Positions 35,213-43,801 of a stretch of DNA of 64,000 nt are shown one piece after another. The position numbers were made by a program, and so were the translations under genes. Every line of letters starts with the position of its first letter. Within the stretch, counting starts at the first letter, position 1. Source of the DNA: Methylobacterium goesingense (GTDB lineage: Bacteria > Pseudomonadota > Alphaproteobacteria > Rhizobiales > Beijerinckiaceae); the NCBI RefSeq assembly GCF_022179225.1, contig NZ_BPQL01000058.1, positions 1-64,000 of the forward strand, given 5' to 3'. The notes under the pieces were generated by a model. The model was not told where the DNA came from. It did no database searches and saw only the letters and a program-made list of their open reading frames with translations.

Positions 35213-35881
35213 GTGACGTTCACCAGCCTGATCAGACCTCTCGCCGTCGTGGCGATCACGCTCGCCGCCGCGAGCCCGATCCGCGCACAGGACGCCGAGG
35301 CGCCCGAACCCGCGGCGGAAGCTCCCGCCAAGCCCAAGCCCCGCAAGCCCGTCCCCGCGAAACCGGCCCCTCCCAAGCCCGCTACGACGGCAGCCGCGAC
35401 GCCTGCTGCCTCGACCCCGGCGGCCGTCTGGCCCGTCGGCGCGACGTCGCTGAGCGAGGTCTACGGGGACTGGACGGTGACGTGCGCCCGCGCCGACGTC
35501 TCCGTCGCAAAGACCGAATGCGCGGTGATGCAGGCCCAGGGCGCCAAGGGCCGGCGGGAATTCGCCATCGAGATCCGCCCGCCGTCCGATGGACGCGCGC
35601 CGGGCTTCATCCTGATGCCCCTCGGCCTCGCGATCGAGCCGGGGCTGACCTTCAAGCTCGACGACGCCGTCCTCGGCAAGGGCGCGCCCTACCTGTCCTG
35701 CAGCCAGGAGGGCTGTCTGGTGCCGATCGCCCTTCCGACGCTGGCGACCGACACCATGAAGACGGCCAAGAACCTCCTCGTCTCGGCGATGAAGCCCGAG
35801 TCGAAGGACCCGACCGTTATCAGCGTTCCGCTGGCCGGGTTCGCCCCGGCCCTGGCGCGTGCCACCGCCTTGACGAACTGA
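35213..35881 (+). CDS. IalB-family periplasmic protein
   Basis: A 222-residue secreted protein of the invasion-associated locus B family. The GTG at 35213 is preferred because it gives a signal peptide (VTFTSLIRPLAVVAITLAAA, cleaved near IRAQ) and follows GGGGAG. A lysine/proline/alanine-rich linker (about 30-70) precedes the IalB domain, with VYGDWTVTCARAD, CAVMQAQ, and SCSQEGCLVPIAL. Cysteines are placed as in the family and probably form disulfides. Despite the name, members are widespread in non-pathogenic Alphaproteobacteria and their role is not settled. It lies 132 bases after the MotE-like gene. Confidence 0.78.
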   Translation: MTFTSLIRPLAVVAITLAAASPIRAQDAEAPEPAAEAPAKPKPRKPVPAKPAPPKPATTAAATPAASTPAAVWPVGATSLSEVYGDWTVTCARADVSVAKTECAVMQAQGAKGRREFAIEIRPPSDGRAPGFILMPLGLAIEPGLTFKLDDAVLGKGAPYLSCSQEGCLVPIALPTLATDTMKTAKNLLVSAMKPESKDPTVISVPLAGFAPALARATALTN

Positions 35882-35981
35882 ACGCCTGGGTCAATCCGGA
35901 ACCTCAGCCCGTGGCGAGGCTGTGAAGGGCGCCTTCGGATCGATCCGGCGGCGCGATCGTCATCACGTCAGGAGACGCGCC

Positions 35982-36383
35982 ATGATCCACCCCATGCTGG
36001 CCGCCGCGACCATCGCCGGACTGCTGCTCGGACAGGCGGTCGCCCAGGAGGCGCGCCCGCCCGGTCCCCCGGAGCCGCCCCCGGGTCCGGCCGCCCCGGA
36101 GACGCCGGCCGACCGCCAGAAGAACAACGCGGCCAAGCTCGCCGGGCTCGTGGCCTTCGTGCGCATCCATTGTCAGGATCTGCGCACGGACGACGCGCGC
36201 TTCCGCGGGGTGGTGACGGGGCTCGGCGTGCCCTTCGACGACCTCGAGGCCGGCGACCTTCATCTGCGGGCGCTGGCCTATGCGGATGTCTACGCCCGGG
36301 ACATCCCGACGAACTGCACCCGTGCGGCGGAGAATTTCGGCGAGACCGGCCGCACCATTCCGCGCCTCTTCGCCAAGCGGTGA
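35982..36383 (+). CDS. Hypothetical secreted protein
   Basis: A 133-residue protein I do not recognise. It has a signal peptide (MIHPMLAAATIAGLLLGQAVAQ) and a proline-rich linker (23-43). A small conserved-looking domain follows with two cysteines (VRIHCQDLRTD, IPTNCTRAAENF) that could form a disulfide. The ATG follows GGAGACGCGCC. It sits between the IalB-like gene and the large TPR-like gene, both also periplasmic, inside the flagellar island. Confidence 0.65.
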   Translation: MIHPMLAAATIAGLLLGQAVAQEARPPGPPEPPPGPAAPETPADRQKNNAAKLAGLVAFVRIHCQDLRTDDARFRGVVTGLGVPFDDLEAGDLHLRALAYADVYARDIPTNCTRAAENFGETGRTIPRLFAKR

Positions 36384-36402
36384 CCCGCGCCGCGCCACAG
36401 CA

Positions 36403-36417
36403 TTAATCGCGCGTTAG
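36403..36417. promoter_or_regulatory. CtrA-like box upstream of the AMIN/TPR gene
   Basis: TTAA-N7-TTAG, seven of eight positions, 90 bases before the ATG of the large gene. That is nearly the same distance as the perfect boxes before fliO and fliL. Confidence 0.5.
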
Positions 36418-36507
36418 CCGCAACGGAGGAGAGTAGCGGAACTTGTAGCGTCCGGTGGCAGGTCCCGAGGAGGGATCGGCCGTCGATCGGGGTTGGCGTA
36501 TCCTGCA

Positions 36508-39500
36508 ATGGTTCTGCGTGCCGGTCCCGCGACACGACGGCGTCGGCCCTGGGCCGGCCTGTTCGCGGCGTCGCTGGTCGCCGGGAGCCTGTGGTGCGGC
36601 GGTGCCGCCGAGGCGGCACGCCTGACCAGCATCAAGGGTGCCCAGGCCGAGCGCTACGGGCGCATCGTGCTCAGCTTCGACAGCGCGGTCTCCGTCAAGG
36701 CGCGGGTCTCGGGCTCCGTGCTGGTACTGAGCTTCTCGGAGCGCTCGGGTGCCGCCGCCGAGCGCATCGCCATCGAGATGCCGGATTACGTCTCCGCGGT
36801 TCGGCGCGATCCCGACGGGACCGGCCTGCGCCTTGCCCTCCAGCGGCCCTACCGCGTCAACGTCCAGGAGGCGGGCGAGACCGTCTTTGTCGATCTCCTG
36901 CCGCAGGACTGGGCCGGGCTCCCGCCAGCCCTGCCGCCCGAAATCGTGGCCGAGCTGTTCCAGCGCACCCGCGCGGCGGAACTTGCCCTGAAGGTGGCGC
37001 GCCCGCCGGTCGAGCCGACGCCGCTGCGCCTCGAACTCGCGCAGCTTCCGACCCTGACCCGGCTCAGCCTGCGCCTGCCCCCCGGTGCCACGTCGCCCTT
37101 CGACACCGTCGGGGCGGCGACCCGCGTGACCGTACCTGGCGCGTGGCGGATCGACGAGGCCGCCACGCGTGGCCGGCTGAAGCCCGCCATCGAGTCCCTG
37201 CAGGTCGAGCCCGATCCCGCCGGCCCGCGCCTCCTCGTGACGCCGGCGCCCGGCTACGAGATCCGCACGTTCCGCGACGAGGACGGCGTCACGGTCGATG
37301 TCGCCCGCGTGCCGGCGCCGGACAAGGCCAAGTCGGGACAGGACAAGACCGCTCAGGACAAAACTCCTCAGGACGGCGCGGCTCCGGACAAGACAGGCGC
37401 CGAGGCGATCGCCGCGTCGCAGAAGGCCGCTGCCGATGGAGCGAAAGCGGCCGAGGCGTCGCGCCCGCGTAGCGCAACCGGCGTCGAGACCCGTGCGAGG
37501 CCGCCCGCCGATCCGGTCGTCCAACGCCCGGCGGGTCCTGGTGTGGTATTCCCGTTCCAGCGCATGCCCCCCGCCGCCCTGTTCGAGCGGGCCGGCATCG
37601 CCAACCTCGTCTTCGAGACCGCCGAGACTGTCACCGTGCCGGTCGGGGACGCGCTCCTCACGCCGTTGGGCCCGCCGCTGCGTCAGGGCCGCGTCACGGT
37701 GCTGCGCTTCCCAGTGCCCCGCGATCGCCTGTTCGACCTCGTCCCCGCCGGGCCGCAGGACGCACCCACCGGCTGGGAACTCGTGGCGAGCGAGAACCTC
37801 GCGGCGAGCGAATCCCTCGCGGCGATCCGCACCACGGACGCAGCGGGCCGCATCGCGGTCTCCGTTCACCTGCCGCGCCCGGGCGCGGCCTCATGGCTCG
37901 ACCTCGACGGCGAGCGCATCGCGGTGGTGTCGGGTTACGGTCCGAAGCCGGCCGGCATCCCGAAGCGGCAGGTCTTCGTCGATTTCGAGTTGCTGCCGAG
38001 CCGGCAGGGTGTGGCCGTGCTGGCCCAGGCCGACGAACTCCGCGTGCGCCCCGACATCGACGGCGTCGCCATCGGCCGGGATGCCGGCATGGCCATCTCG
38101 GGCGTGGCCCGCGCCGTCGAAGGGCCCCTCGGCGTCCTGAACGATCTCGCGATCGAGCGGGCCCCCTGGGAGGCGGCCCAGCGCGGCGACGTGCGCGAAT
38201 TGCTCCGCGATCAGCTTCAGGCCGCCGCCGACGCGCCCCGTGCCGCGCGCGGTCCGCTTCGGATGATGCTGGCGCGCAGCCTCCTCTCAAACCGCCTCGC
38301 GATCGAGGGCCTCGGCGTGTTGAAGGCCGCGGCCGGCGAGGATCCGGTTCTGGCCGGACAGCGCGACGTGCCGATGCTCACCGTCATCGGTAACGCGCTG
38401 ATGGGCCGGATCGGGGATGCCCGCAGCGGTCTCACCGCCGAGATTCTCCGGAACGATCCGGAAGCACGCCTGTGGCAGGCTTATCTCGATGCCTTGGAGG
38501 GCCGCTGGTCGAGTGCCGACACCGGTTTCCGGGTGGCGGCGGGCGTGCTCGACCGCTACCCCGACGACCTTCAGTCGCTGTTGCGGGCCGCCGCCGCCGA
38601 GGCCGCAATCGAGACCGGCGACTGGGACGCGGCGAACCGGCAGATCATCGCCGCGACGCGGGGCGCCGACCGGCCGATTCAGGAAAACCTAGCCCTCCTG
38701 CGCGCCCGGATCGACGAGGTCACCGGACAGACCGTTGCGGCCCTCGATGCCTACGAGCGCCTGAGCGGGAGCACCGAACCGGGCATCGCAGCGGCAGCTC
38801 GGCTGCGCGCGACGATGCTGGGTCACGCCGCGGGCAAGATCCCGGTGGCGGAGGCCATCGACCGGCTCGAGGTGCTGACCCTGTCCTGGCACGGCGGCGA
38901 CCTCGAGCCCCGGACCATCGCGAACCTCGCCAAGCTCTATGTCGAGGGCGGCCGCTGGCGCCAGGCATTCCTGACCGCGCGGCGCGCCGACGCCATGGGC
39001 CGGGACACGGCCCTGGTTCGGGAGGTGCACGACCTGGCGCAGGGCCTGTTCGACGACCTCTTCCTCGGCGAGCGGAGCGCGAAGCTCACCGGCATCGAGG
39101 CCCTTGCGCTGTATTTCGACTTCAAGGACTTCGCCCCGATCGGGCGCCGCGGCGACGAGATCGTGCGGCGCCTCGCGGACCGGCTGGTGGAGCTGGACCT
39201 GCTCGATTCTGCCGGCGAACTGCTTCAGCATCAGGTCGACCACCGCCTGAAGGGCGCGAGCCGGGCGAGCGTGGCCGCGCGCCTCGCCGCGATCCGACTG
39301 ATGGACGACAAACCGCTCCAGGCGCTCCAGAGTCTCGACGTGACCTATCTGCCGGAACTGCCCGAGGACCTGCGCCGGGCGCGCTCACTCCTGCGCGCCC
39401 GGGCGCTTTCGGACCTGTCGCGCACCGACCTCGCCCTCGAGACCATCGAGGGGGAGCCCGGCCCGGACGCGGCCCGCCTGCGCGCCGACATCCTCTGGAC

Positions 39501-39906
39501 CGGGCGGCGCTGGCGGGAGGCCGGTGAGGCGCATGAGGCCCTGGTGGGCGAGGCTTGGCGCCGGCGCGCGCCACTCGACGACACCTCTCGCACCGACATT
39601 CTCCGCACCGCCATCGCGTACGGGCTCGCGGGCGAGACGCTCGGCCTCGAACGGCTACGGGCGAAGTTCGCCGGTCCCATGGCCGAGAGCGTCGATGCCC
39701 GCACCTTCGCGCTCCTCACCCAGGCCAACGCCGTGCGCACCGCCGGCTTCCGTGAGATCGCCCAGAAGGCCACCAGCGCCGAGACCCTCCAGGCCTTCCT
39801 GTCGGAATATCGCAAGCGTTACCCCGAGAGCGCCGTTCCGGCGCCTGCCAAGCGCGACGCGGACGCCCGCGCCGATGCGCAAGGGCCGGCGACCCCGCCT
39901 GGCTGA
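36508..39906 (+). CDS. Large AMIN/TPR-like periplasmic protein of the flagellar island
   Basis: A 1132-residue secreted protein. The signal peptide (1-36, ending AEA-A) is followed by an AMIN-like beta region (about 37-140: RYGRIVLSFDSAVSVKARVSGSVLVLSFSE, PYRVNVQEAGETVFVDLLPQDW). Next comes a charged low-complexity linker with repeated DK-Q/T motifs (about 270-320), a second beta-rich region (350-520), and from about 540 to the end alpha-helical TPR/SEL1-like repeats (ALMGRIGDARSGLTAEILRNDPEARLWQAYLDALEGRW). No enzyme motif is seen. Its place after fliM/motE-like genes and the CtrA-like box suggest a motor- or envelope-associated role, perhaps analogous to MotC. An in-frame TTG five codons upstream is less likely as start. 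Confidence 0.7.
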   Translation: MVLRAGPATRRRRPWAGLFAASLVAGSLWCGGAAEAARLTSIKGAQAERYGRIVLSFDSAVSVKARVSGSVLVLSFSERSGAAAERIAIEMPDYVSAVRRDPDGTGLRLALQRPYRVNVQEAGETVFVDLLPQDWAGLPPALPPEIVAELFQRTRAAELALKVARPPVEPTPLRLELAQLPTLTRLSLRLPPGATSPFDTVGAATRVTVPGAWRIDEAATRGRLKPAIESLQVEPDPAGPRLLVTPAPGYEIRTFRDEDGVTVDVARVPAPDKAKSGQDKTAQDKTPQDGAAPDKTGAEAIAASQKAAADGAKAAEASRPRSATGVETRARPPADPVVQRPAGPGVVFPFQRMPPAALFERAGIANLVFETAETVTVPVGDALLTPLGPPLRQGRVTVLRFPVPRDRLFDLVPAGPQDAPTGWELVASENLAASESLAAIRTTDAAGRIAVSVHLPRPGAASWLDLDGERIAVVSGYGPKPAGIPKRQVFVDFELLPSRQGVAVLAQADELRVRPDIDGVAIGRDAGMAISGVARAVEGPLGVLNDLAIERAPWEAAQRGDVRELLRDQLQAAADAPRAARGPLRMMLARSLLSNRLAIEGLGVLKAAAGEDPVLAGQRDVPMLTVIGNALMGRIGDARSGLTAEILRNDPEARLWQAYLDALEGRWSSADTGFRVAAGVLDRYPDDLQSLLRAAAAEAAIETGDWDAANRQIIAATRGADRPIQENLALLRARIDEVTGQTVAALDAYERLSGSTEPGIAAAARLRATMLGHAAGKIPVAEAIDRLEVLTLSWHGGDLEPRTIANLAKLYVEGGRWRQAFLTARRADAMGRDTALVREVHDLAQGLFDDLFLGERSAKLTGIEALALYFDFKDFAPIGRRGDEIVRRLADRLVELDLLDSAGELLQHQVDHRLKGASRASVAARLAAIRLMDDKPLQALQSLDVTYLPELPEDLRRARSLLRARALSDLSRTDLALETIEGEPGPDAARLRADILWTGRRWREAGEAHEALVGEAWRRRAPLDDTSRTDILRTAIAYGLAGETLGLERLRAKFAGPMAESVDARTFALLTQANAVRTAGFREIAQKATSAETLQAFLSEYRKRYPESAVPAPAKRDADARADAQGPATPPG

Positions 39907-40078
39907 GGCACCCGACTCGGCCACGCACGCGCCCGTGATGCTGCGGCGTAAAAGCCTCTCGCGATTCGTGAAATTCGCGTCGCGTCGCGGCAACAAAAGC
40001 GCGGAGGCGACGTTCTCAATCCAATCGCATCCCTCATTGCGGCGACCCCGACGCGCCCCGCACATCAAAGGCTTCGCC

Positions 40079-40252
40079 ATGCTCACGGAACCTCTCGATT
40101 CGAAGTCCGGCAAGACCCATCTCGACATCTACGACAGCCAGCAACGCAGCACGATGGCCTCGCGCCTCGGCGTTTCCGAGGACCGCTTGAAGCGGGCCGT
40201 GCGTCTCGTGGGTAGCCGCATCACCACCCTGAAGAGCTACCTCGAGCGCTGA
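40079..40252 (+). CDS. Small DUF3606 protein
   Basis: A 57-residue protein (MLTEPLDSKSGKTHLDIYDS, then QQRSTMASRLGVSEDRLKRAVRLVGSR) of the DUF3606 family, a short helical domain frequent in Hyphomicrobiales. Function is unknown; the pattern resembles a small helix-turn-helix, but binding is not shown. It is followed 29 bases later by a strong terminator. Confidence 0.75.
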   Translation: MLTEPLDSKSGKTHLDIYDSQQRSTMASRLGVSEDRLKRAVRLVGSRITTLKSYLER

Positions 40253-40281
40253 TCCGGGCCGCGATACGGGATCGACATGTG

Positions 40282-40307
40282 AGGGCGCCCCTAAGGGGCG
40301 CCCTTTT
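40282..40307 (+). terminator. Strong Rho-independent terminator
   Basis: A perfect 10-bp stem (AGGGCGCCCC, loop TAA, GGGGCGCCCT) followed by TTTT, 29 bases after the DUF3606 stop codon. It also separates the convergent fliP gene. Confidence 0.85.
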
Positions 40308-40357
40308 GCGTTTGATGGGTGCTTTTGAAGGGGTGCTTCGCCGACGGGGGTCCGTGC

Positions 40358-41125
40358 TCAGACGCCGTAGCTCTGGATCAGCGATCCGGCCACCAGGGTC
40401 CAGCCGTCCACCAGGACGAAGAAGATCAGCTTGAAGGGCAGGGCGACGGTGGCCGGCGGCACCATCATCATGCCCACCGCCATCAGGATCGAGGCCACGA
40501 CGAGGTCGATGATCAGGAACGGAATGAACAGCAGGAAGCCGATCTCGAAGGCCCGGCGCAGTTCCGAGATCATGAAAGCGGGAGTGAGGACTTCGAGCCC
40601 GACGGCCTCGGGTCCGGCCGGCAGCGGGGCCTTGGCCATGTCGAGGAAGAGCTTAAGGTCCTTCTCGCGGACGTTACGCAGCATGAAGGTCTTGAACGGA
40701 GCCGAGGCGCGCTCGAAGGCGACGCTCTGAGTGATCTGCCCGGCGATCAGCGGCTCGATGCCGGTGCGGTAAGCCTCCCGCCCCACCGGCGCCATCACGA
40801 AGGCGGTGAGAAACAGCGCCAGACTGGTGATGACCGCGTTGGGCGGCGCGCTTTGCGTGCCGAGCGCAGAGCGCAGGATCGACAGCACCACGATGATCCG
40901 CGTGAAGGACGTCGCCATCACGAGGACCGAAGGGGCCAGCGCCAGGACGGTGAGGAGCGCGACGAGCTGAAGCGCGCGCTCGGTGACACCGCCGGTGCCG
41001 AGATCGACCGAAAGGCTCTGGGCGTGCGCGGCCCCCGCCGCCAGGGTCAGGCCCGCCCCGGCGAGAATCGGCGGCGCGAAGCGGCGGCTCAGGCGACGGT
41101 TTGAGCGATATAGGGCGGGTATCAT
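40358..41125 (-). CDS. fliP: Flagellar export apparatus protein FliP
   Basis: A 255-residue core subunit of the flagellar type III export gate. A cleavable signal peptide (1-36, AAGAAHAQ) is followed by the FliP signatures [57 protein letters not shown], and [42 protein letters not shown]. The ATG at 41125 is chosen as the first that precedes the signal peptide; upstream codons are in the fliO-fliP gap. It follows fliO by 88 bases on the minus strand. Confidence 0.95.
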   Translation of the reverse strand: [255 protein letters not shown]

Positions 41126-41213
41126 ACCGATTCCGGTGGGTGCGACGCGGCTCGGCCGCGTGCTTCTCTTATCACCCAGGCCCCGGCGCGCACCCCCTTC
41201 GCGCCACGCGCGC

Positions 41214-42695
41214 CTAGTGCTTGCGGTCGAGGGGGCGTCCGAGCAGGCGGGCGAACTCGGCCTCGATTTCCTCCACCGAGAAGGGATTCGGGCTCGCGGG
41301 TGCCGGAGCAGGCGCGGGAGCGGGCGGCTCGGGCGGTGTCGGCAGAGGGGCCTCGGCCATGGGCGGGGAGTGCACCGGTTCCTCGATCCGAGGCGCATCC
41401 GCGACCACACCGTGGATCACCGGCTCCTCGTAGGACGTCACCGCGACGGGAGACTCCGGCGCGGGGAGATCGACGAAGACCGGTTCCGACGGCTCGGGCT
41501 CCTGCGCGGCGGAATGCGTCGCGGGCTCGGCTTCGCGGAACAGGCTCTCGTCCAACGCCTGTTCGGGTGTGGGCTCGGGCTGCGCGGCGGTAGCGGCCAT
41601 TGCGGCGGCGATCGGGTCGACCGCTTCCGCAGGTTGCGGATGCTCCGGCCCGGGGGCGAGGACGGGTTCGGGCGGCGGTAGGTAGGCGTCCTGAGCGCGG
41701 TCGTGCGAAATCGGCTCGGGCTCGGGCTCGGGCTGGGTCGCAGCTTCCGGCTGATGCCCGGCTCCAACCTCGTGTGGTGCTTCCGGCTGGGGCGTGGCTT
41801 CGGTCGGCATGGGCGCGGCGGGACGCACGGCTGCCGAGGGCCGGCGCAGGGCCTCTTCCAATTGGCGCGCCATGTCGGACAGGATCGCGGCATCGATCGT
41901 CCGGGTGGCCGGCGGTGCGACCACCGGAGCGGGCGCATCGGGGAGCGGCGCGGGCACCGGCTCCGGTTGGCTCACGGGCATCCGGACCCGCTCGGCGAGG
42001 GCGGCGGGCACGAGGTTGACGAGGGACGGCGGTGCGCGGCGGATCACCCGCGCGAGCTGCGACTCCTTGCGGGGCGGCGCTTCGCTCGGCGGGGCAGGGC
42101 GGAACAGGTCTTCGGGGGCCGGCTGCGGCGGCAGGTCCAAGGGCCGCGCGACGGTGGGGATCGCCTCGGATCCGGGCATGGGTGCCGGCACCACGAGGGG
42201 CATCTCGAAGCTCTGCTCGCGATAGGCCATGGCTTGCCCCTGGGGCGGCAGAGCTTGCAGCGGGGAGGCCTGCGGCGGGGAGGCCTGCGGAAAGTCCACT
42301 TGGGGGTCGGGGCGCTGCGCGACCGGCGCGACCATGTCCTGAACGGGCTCGGAGGGTTCGTCGTAGGCGGTCTCGTCGGTCGCCAGACGGGCGTTCATGC
42401 CGCGTGTGATGTTGCGCTCGACCACGACATCGTTGGGGCCGCCGACGAGAAGCAGATGCTCGACGTTGTCGCGTCGCAGCAGGATCAACTGACGCTGGCG
42501 GTCCAGCTCGTAGATGTCCACGATTCCGAGTCGAGGCTGGCGCCCGCGCGCCGCGGTCTTGCTCGCGAAATCGGTGCCGCGTCCGGTGAAGCGCCGCAGC
42601 ACGAGAAGGCCCGCCGCCAGAACCAGGAAGATGATCGCAAAGATGATCGCGAACTGAAGGGAGAAGGGTCCATCCGAGCTGAAGAACGATGACAA
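41214..42695 (-). CDS. fliO: FliO-domain protein with long Pro/Glu/Ala-rich tail
   Basis: A 493-residue protein whose first 110 residues are FliO-like: one membrane segment (about 13-34, LQFAIIFAIIFLVLAAGLLVLRRF), then RGRQPRLGIVDIYELDRQRQLILLRRDNVEHLLLVGGPNDVVVERNI. FliO helps assemble the FliP ring of the export gate and is normally 100-150 residues. The remaining roughly 380 residues are a cytoplasmic tail rich in proline, glutamate and alanine with repeated PEP/QPE motifs, ending EEIEAEFARLLGRPLDRK. The frame is open without interruption and the base use matches neighbours, so the tail is real coding sequence. It precedes fliP; a CtrA-type box lies 89 bases upstream. Confidence 0.88.
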   Translation of the reverse strand: MSSFFSSDGPFSLQFAIIFAIIFLVLAAGLLVLRRFTGRGTDFASKTAARGRQPRLGIVDIYELDRQRQLILLRRDNVEHLLLVGGPNDVVVERNITRGMNARLATDETAYDEPSEPVQDMVAPVAQRPDPQVDFPQASPPQASPLQALPPQGQAMAYREQSFEMPLVVPAPMPGSEAIPTVARPLDLPPQPAPEDLFRPAPPSEAPPRKESQLARVIRRAPPSLVNLVPAALAERVRMPVSQPEPVPAPLPDAPAPVVAPPATRTIDAAILSDMARQLEEALRRPSAAVRPAAPMPTEATPQPEAPHEVGAGHQPEAATQPEPEPEPISHDRAQDAYLPPPEPVLAPGPEHPQPAEAVDPIAAAMAATAAQPEPTPEQALDESLFREAEPATHSAAQEPEPSEPVFVDLPAPESPVAVTSYEEPVIHGVVADAPRIEEPVHSPPMAEAPLPTPPEPPAPAPAPAPASPNPFSVEEIEAEFARLLGRPLDRKH

Positions 42696-42784
42696 GACCG
42701 GGGTCTCTCGCTTTTAGGGGCTCGTGGCCCGACGCAACACTAGTGGTGTCAGTATCATGGCGCCGCCGGTGCAGGGCAATAACG

Positions 42785-42799
42785 TTAAGACTTCGTTAA
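42785..42799. promoter_or_regulatory. CtrA-type box upstream of fliO
   Basis: A perfect TTAA-N7-TTAA (spacer GACTTCG), 89 bases before the fliO ATG on the minus strand. Confidence 0.66.
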
Positions 42800-42829
42800 C
42801 AGGTCGTTTGTGGGGATCCGTCTCGCTTC

Positions 42830-42875
42830 GGTGCCACAAGGGCTTGCACGACGGTGCCACAAGGGCTTGCACGAC
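42830..42875. repeat. Perfect 23-bp tandem duplication
   Basis: Two directly adjacent identical copies of a 23-base unit beginning GGTGCCACAAGG and ending TTGCACGAC, in the intergenic region between fliO and the deaminase gene. Its perfect identity suggests a recent slippage or duplication event. Confidence 0.85.
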
Positions 42876-43073
42876 CGCCGAGGCCCGCCGGCCGCTCCGA
42901 TCACGGGCCGGCGGCTAGGCCGTTTCCCGGAGGCGGAGCCGGGACCGCCCTGAACCGAGAGATCCCCGCGGGATCGGGGCAGCCGCACGGCGCCATTTGA
43001 AGCGGGTCACGGATCGGAACCCCGTACGGGTGCCGCCGCGTTGGCGTTCGGATGTGTGAGGGAGACCGGACCC

Positions 43074-43559
43074 GTGCCCCCAGAAGATACCCGCCACGAC
43101 GATCATCTGCGCGATGCCGTCATCCTGGCCCGTGAGAATGTCCGCTCGGGCGGTCGGCCCTACGGGGCGGTGATCGTGCGCGATGGAACGGTGCTGGCCC
43201 GGTCGGTGAACACGATCGCGCTGACCAACGACCCAACCGATCACGCCGAGATGGTGGCCTTGCGCGAGGTCAGCCGCCGCCTGGGCACGCCGAAGCTTGA
43301 GGGTTGCATCGTATACGCCAGCGGAAGGCCCTGCTCGATGTGCCACGCGGCCATGCGCCTGTCCGGCATCCGCGAGGCCTATTTCGCCTTCAGCGCGGAG
43401 GAGGGGGAGGAATACGGACTCCTCGGTGCCGGCATCTACGCCGAGTTGTGCCGTCCCCTGGCCGATCAGCCGATGCGGGTGGCGCACCGCCCGGTCGTGG
43501 AGCCGGAGCACCCCTACGCCCTTTGGCGCGATCGCCAATCCCTCGCGCGGGAGAGCTGA
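43074..43559 (+). CDS. Nucleoside/nucleobase deaminase, CMP/dCMP deaminase family
   Basis: A 161-residue zinc-dependent deaminase. The zinc site is DHAEMVALRE (histidine ligand and catalytic glutamate) and GRPCSMCHAAM (two cysteine ligands). The fold and the segment GGRPYGAVIVRDG resemble guanine deaminase/tRNA-adenosine deaminase-like proteins; the substrate (guanine, cytosine or a nucleoside) cannot be fixed. The GTG at 43074 is preferred to an upstream TTG because GGGAGA lies at the right distance before it. It is not flagellar in nature and is followed closely by a short open frame. Confidence 0.85.
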   Translation: MPPEDTRHDDHLRDAVILARENVRSGGRPYGAVIVRDGTVLARSVNTIALTNDPTDHAEMVALREVSRRLGTPKLEGCIVYASGRPCSMCHAAMRLSGIREAYFAFSAEEGEEYGLLGAGIYAELCRPLADQPMRVAHRPVVEPEHPYALWRDRQSLARES

Positions 43560-43569
43560 GCCGGCGATC

Positions 43570-43737
43570 GTGCAGCGCTGGATCCCCTTCCTGGCGGCGG
43601 CGCTAACCGTCGGAGGGGCTCTGGAGCCGAGGCGCGATGCGCGTCCGGCAACAGCCGCCTGTGTGCCCCTGAACCCCACCGTCTCCCCGCCGCCGGAATG
43701 CCTTCAGGCCCGCCCGCCGACGCAGCGCGAGCCCTGA
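43570..43737 (+). CDS. Possible small secreted peptide
   Basis: A 55-codon frame starting with GTG 10 bases after the deaminase stop codon. It would encode a hydrophobic N terminus (VQRWIPFLAAALTVGGALEP) followed by a short proline/arginine-rich part with two cysteines. No family is recognised; it could be a lipoprotein-like peptide or a chance frame. Confidence 0.3.
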   Translation: MQRWIPFLAAALTVGGALEPRRDARPATAACVPLNPTVSPPPECLQARPPTQREP

Positions 43738-43777
43738 CCCCGCAGCGCCGATCTCCCGGCCGATCTCCCGGCAGATC

Positions 43778-43792
43778 TTAACGCGGCGTTAA
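43778..43792. promoter_or_regulatory. CtrA-type box upstream of flgB
   Basis: A perfect TTAA-N7-TTAA (spacer CGCGGCG), 69 bases before the flgB ATG and 9 bases before palindrome D. Confidence 0.68.
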
Positions 43793-43801
43793 CCATGGGG
43801 G

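Larger units (their letters stand above)
42696..43073. other. Control region between fliO and the deaminase
   Basis: The 378-base divergent gap contains a perfect CtrA-type box (42785-42799) and a 23-bp tandem duplication (42830-42875). No gene is supported in it. Confidence 0.55.
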
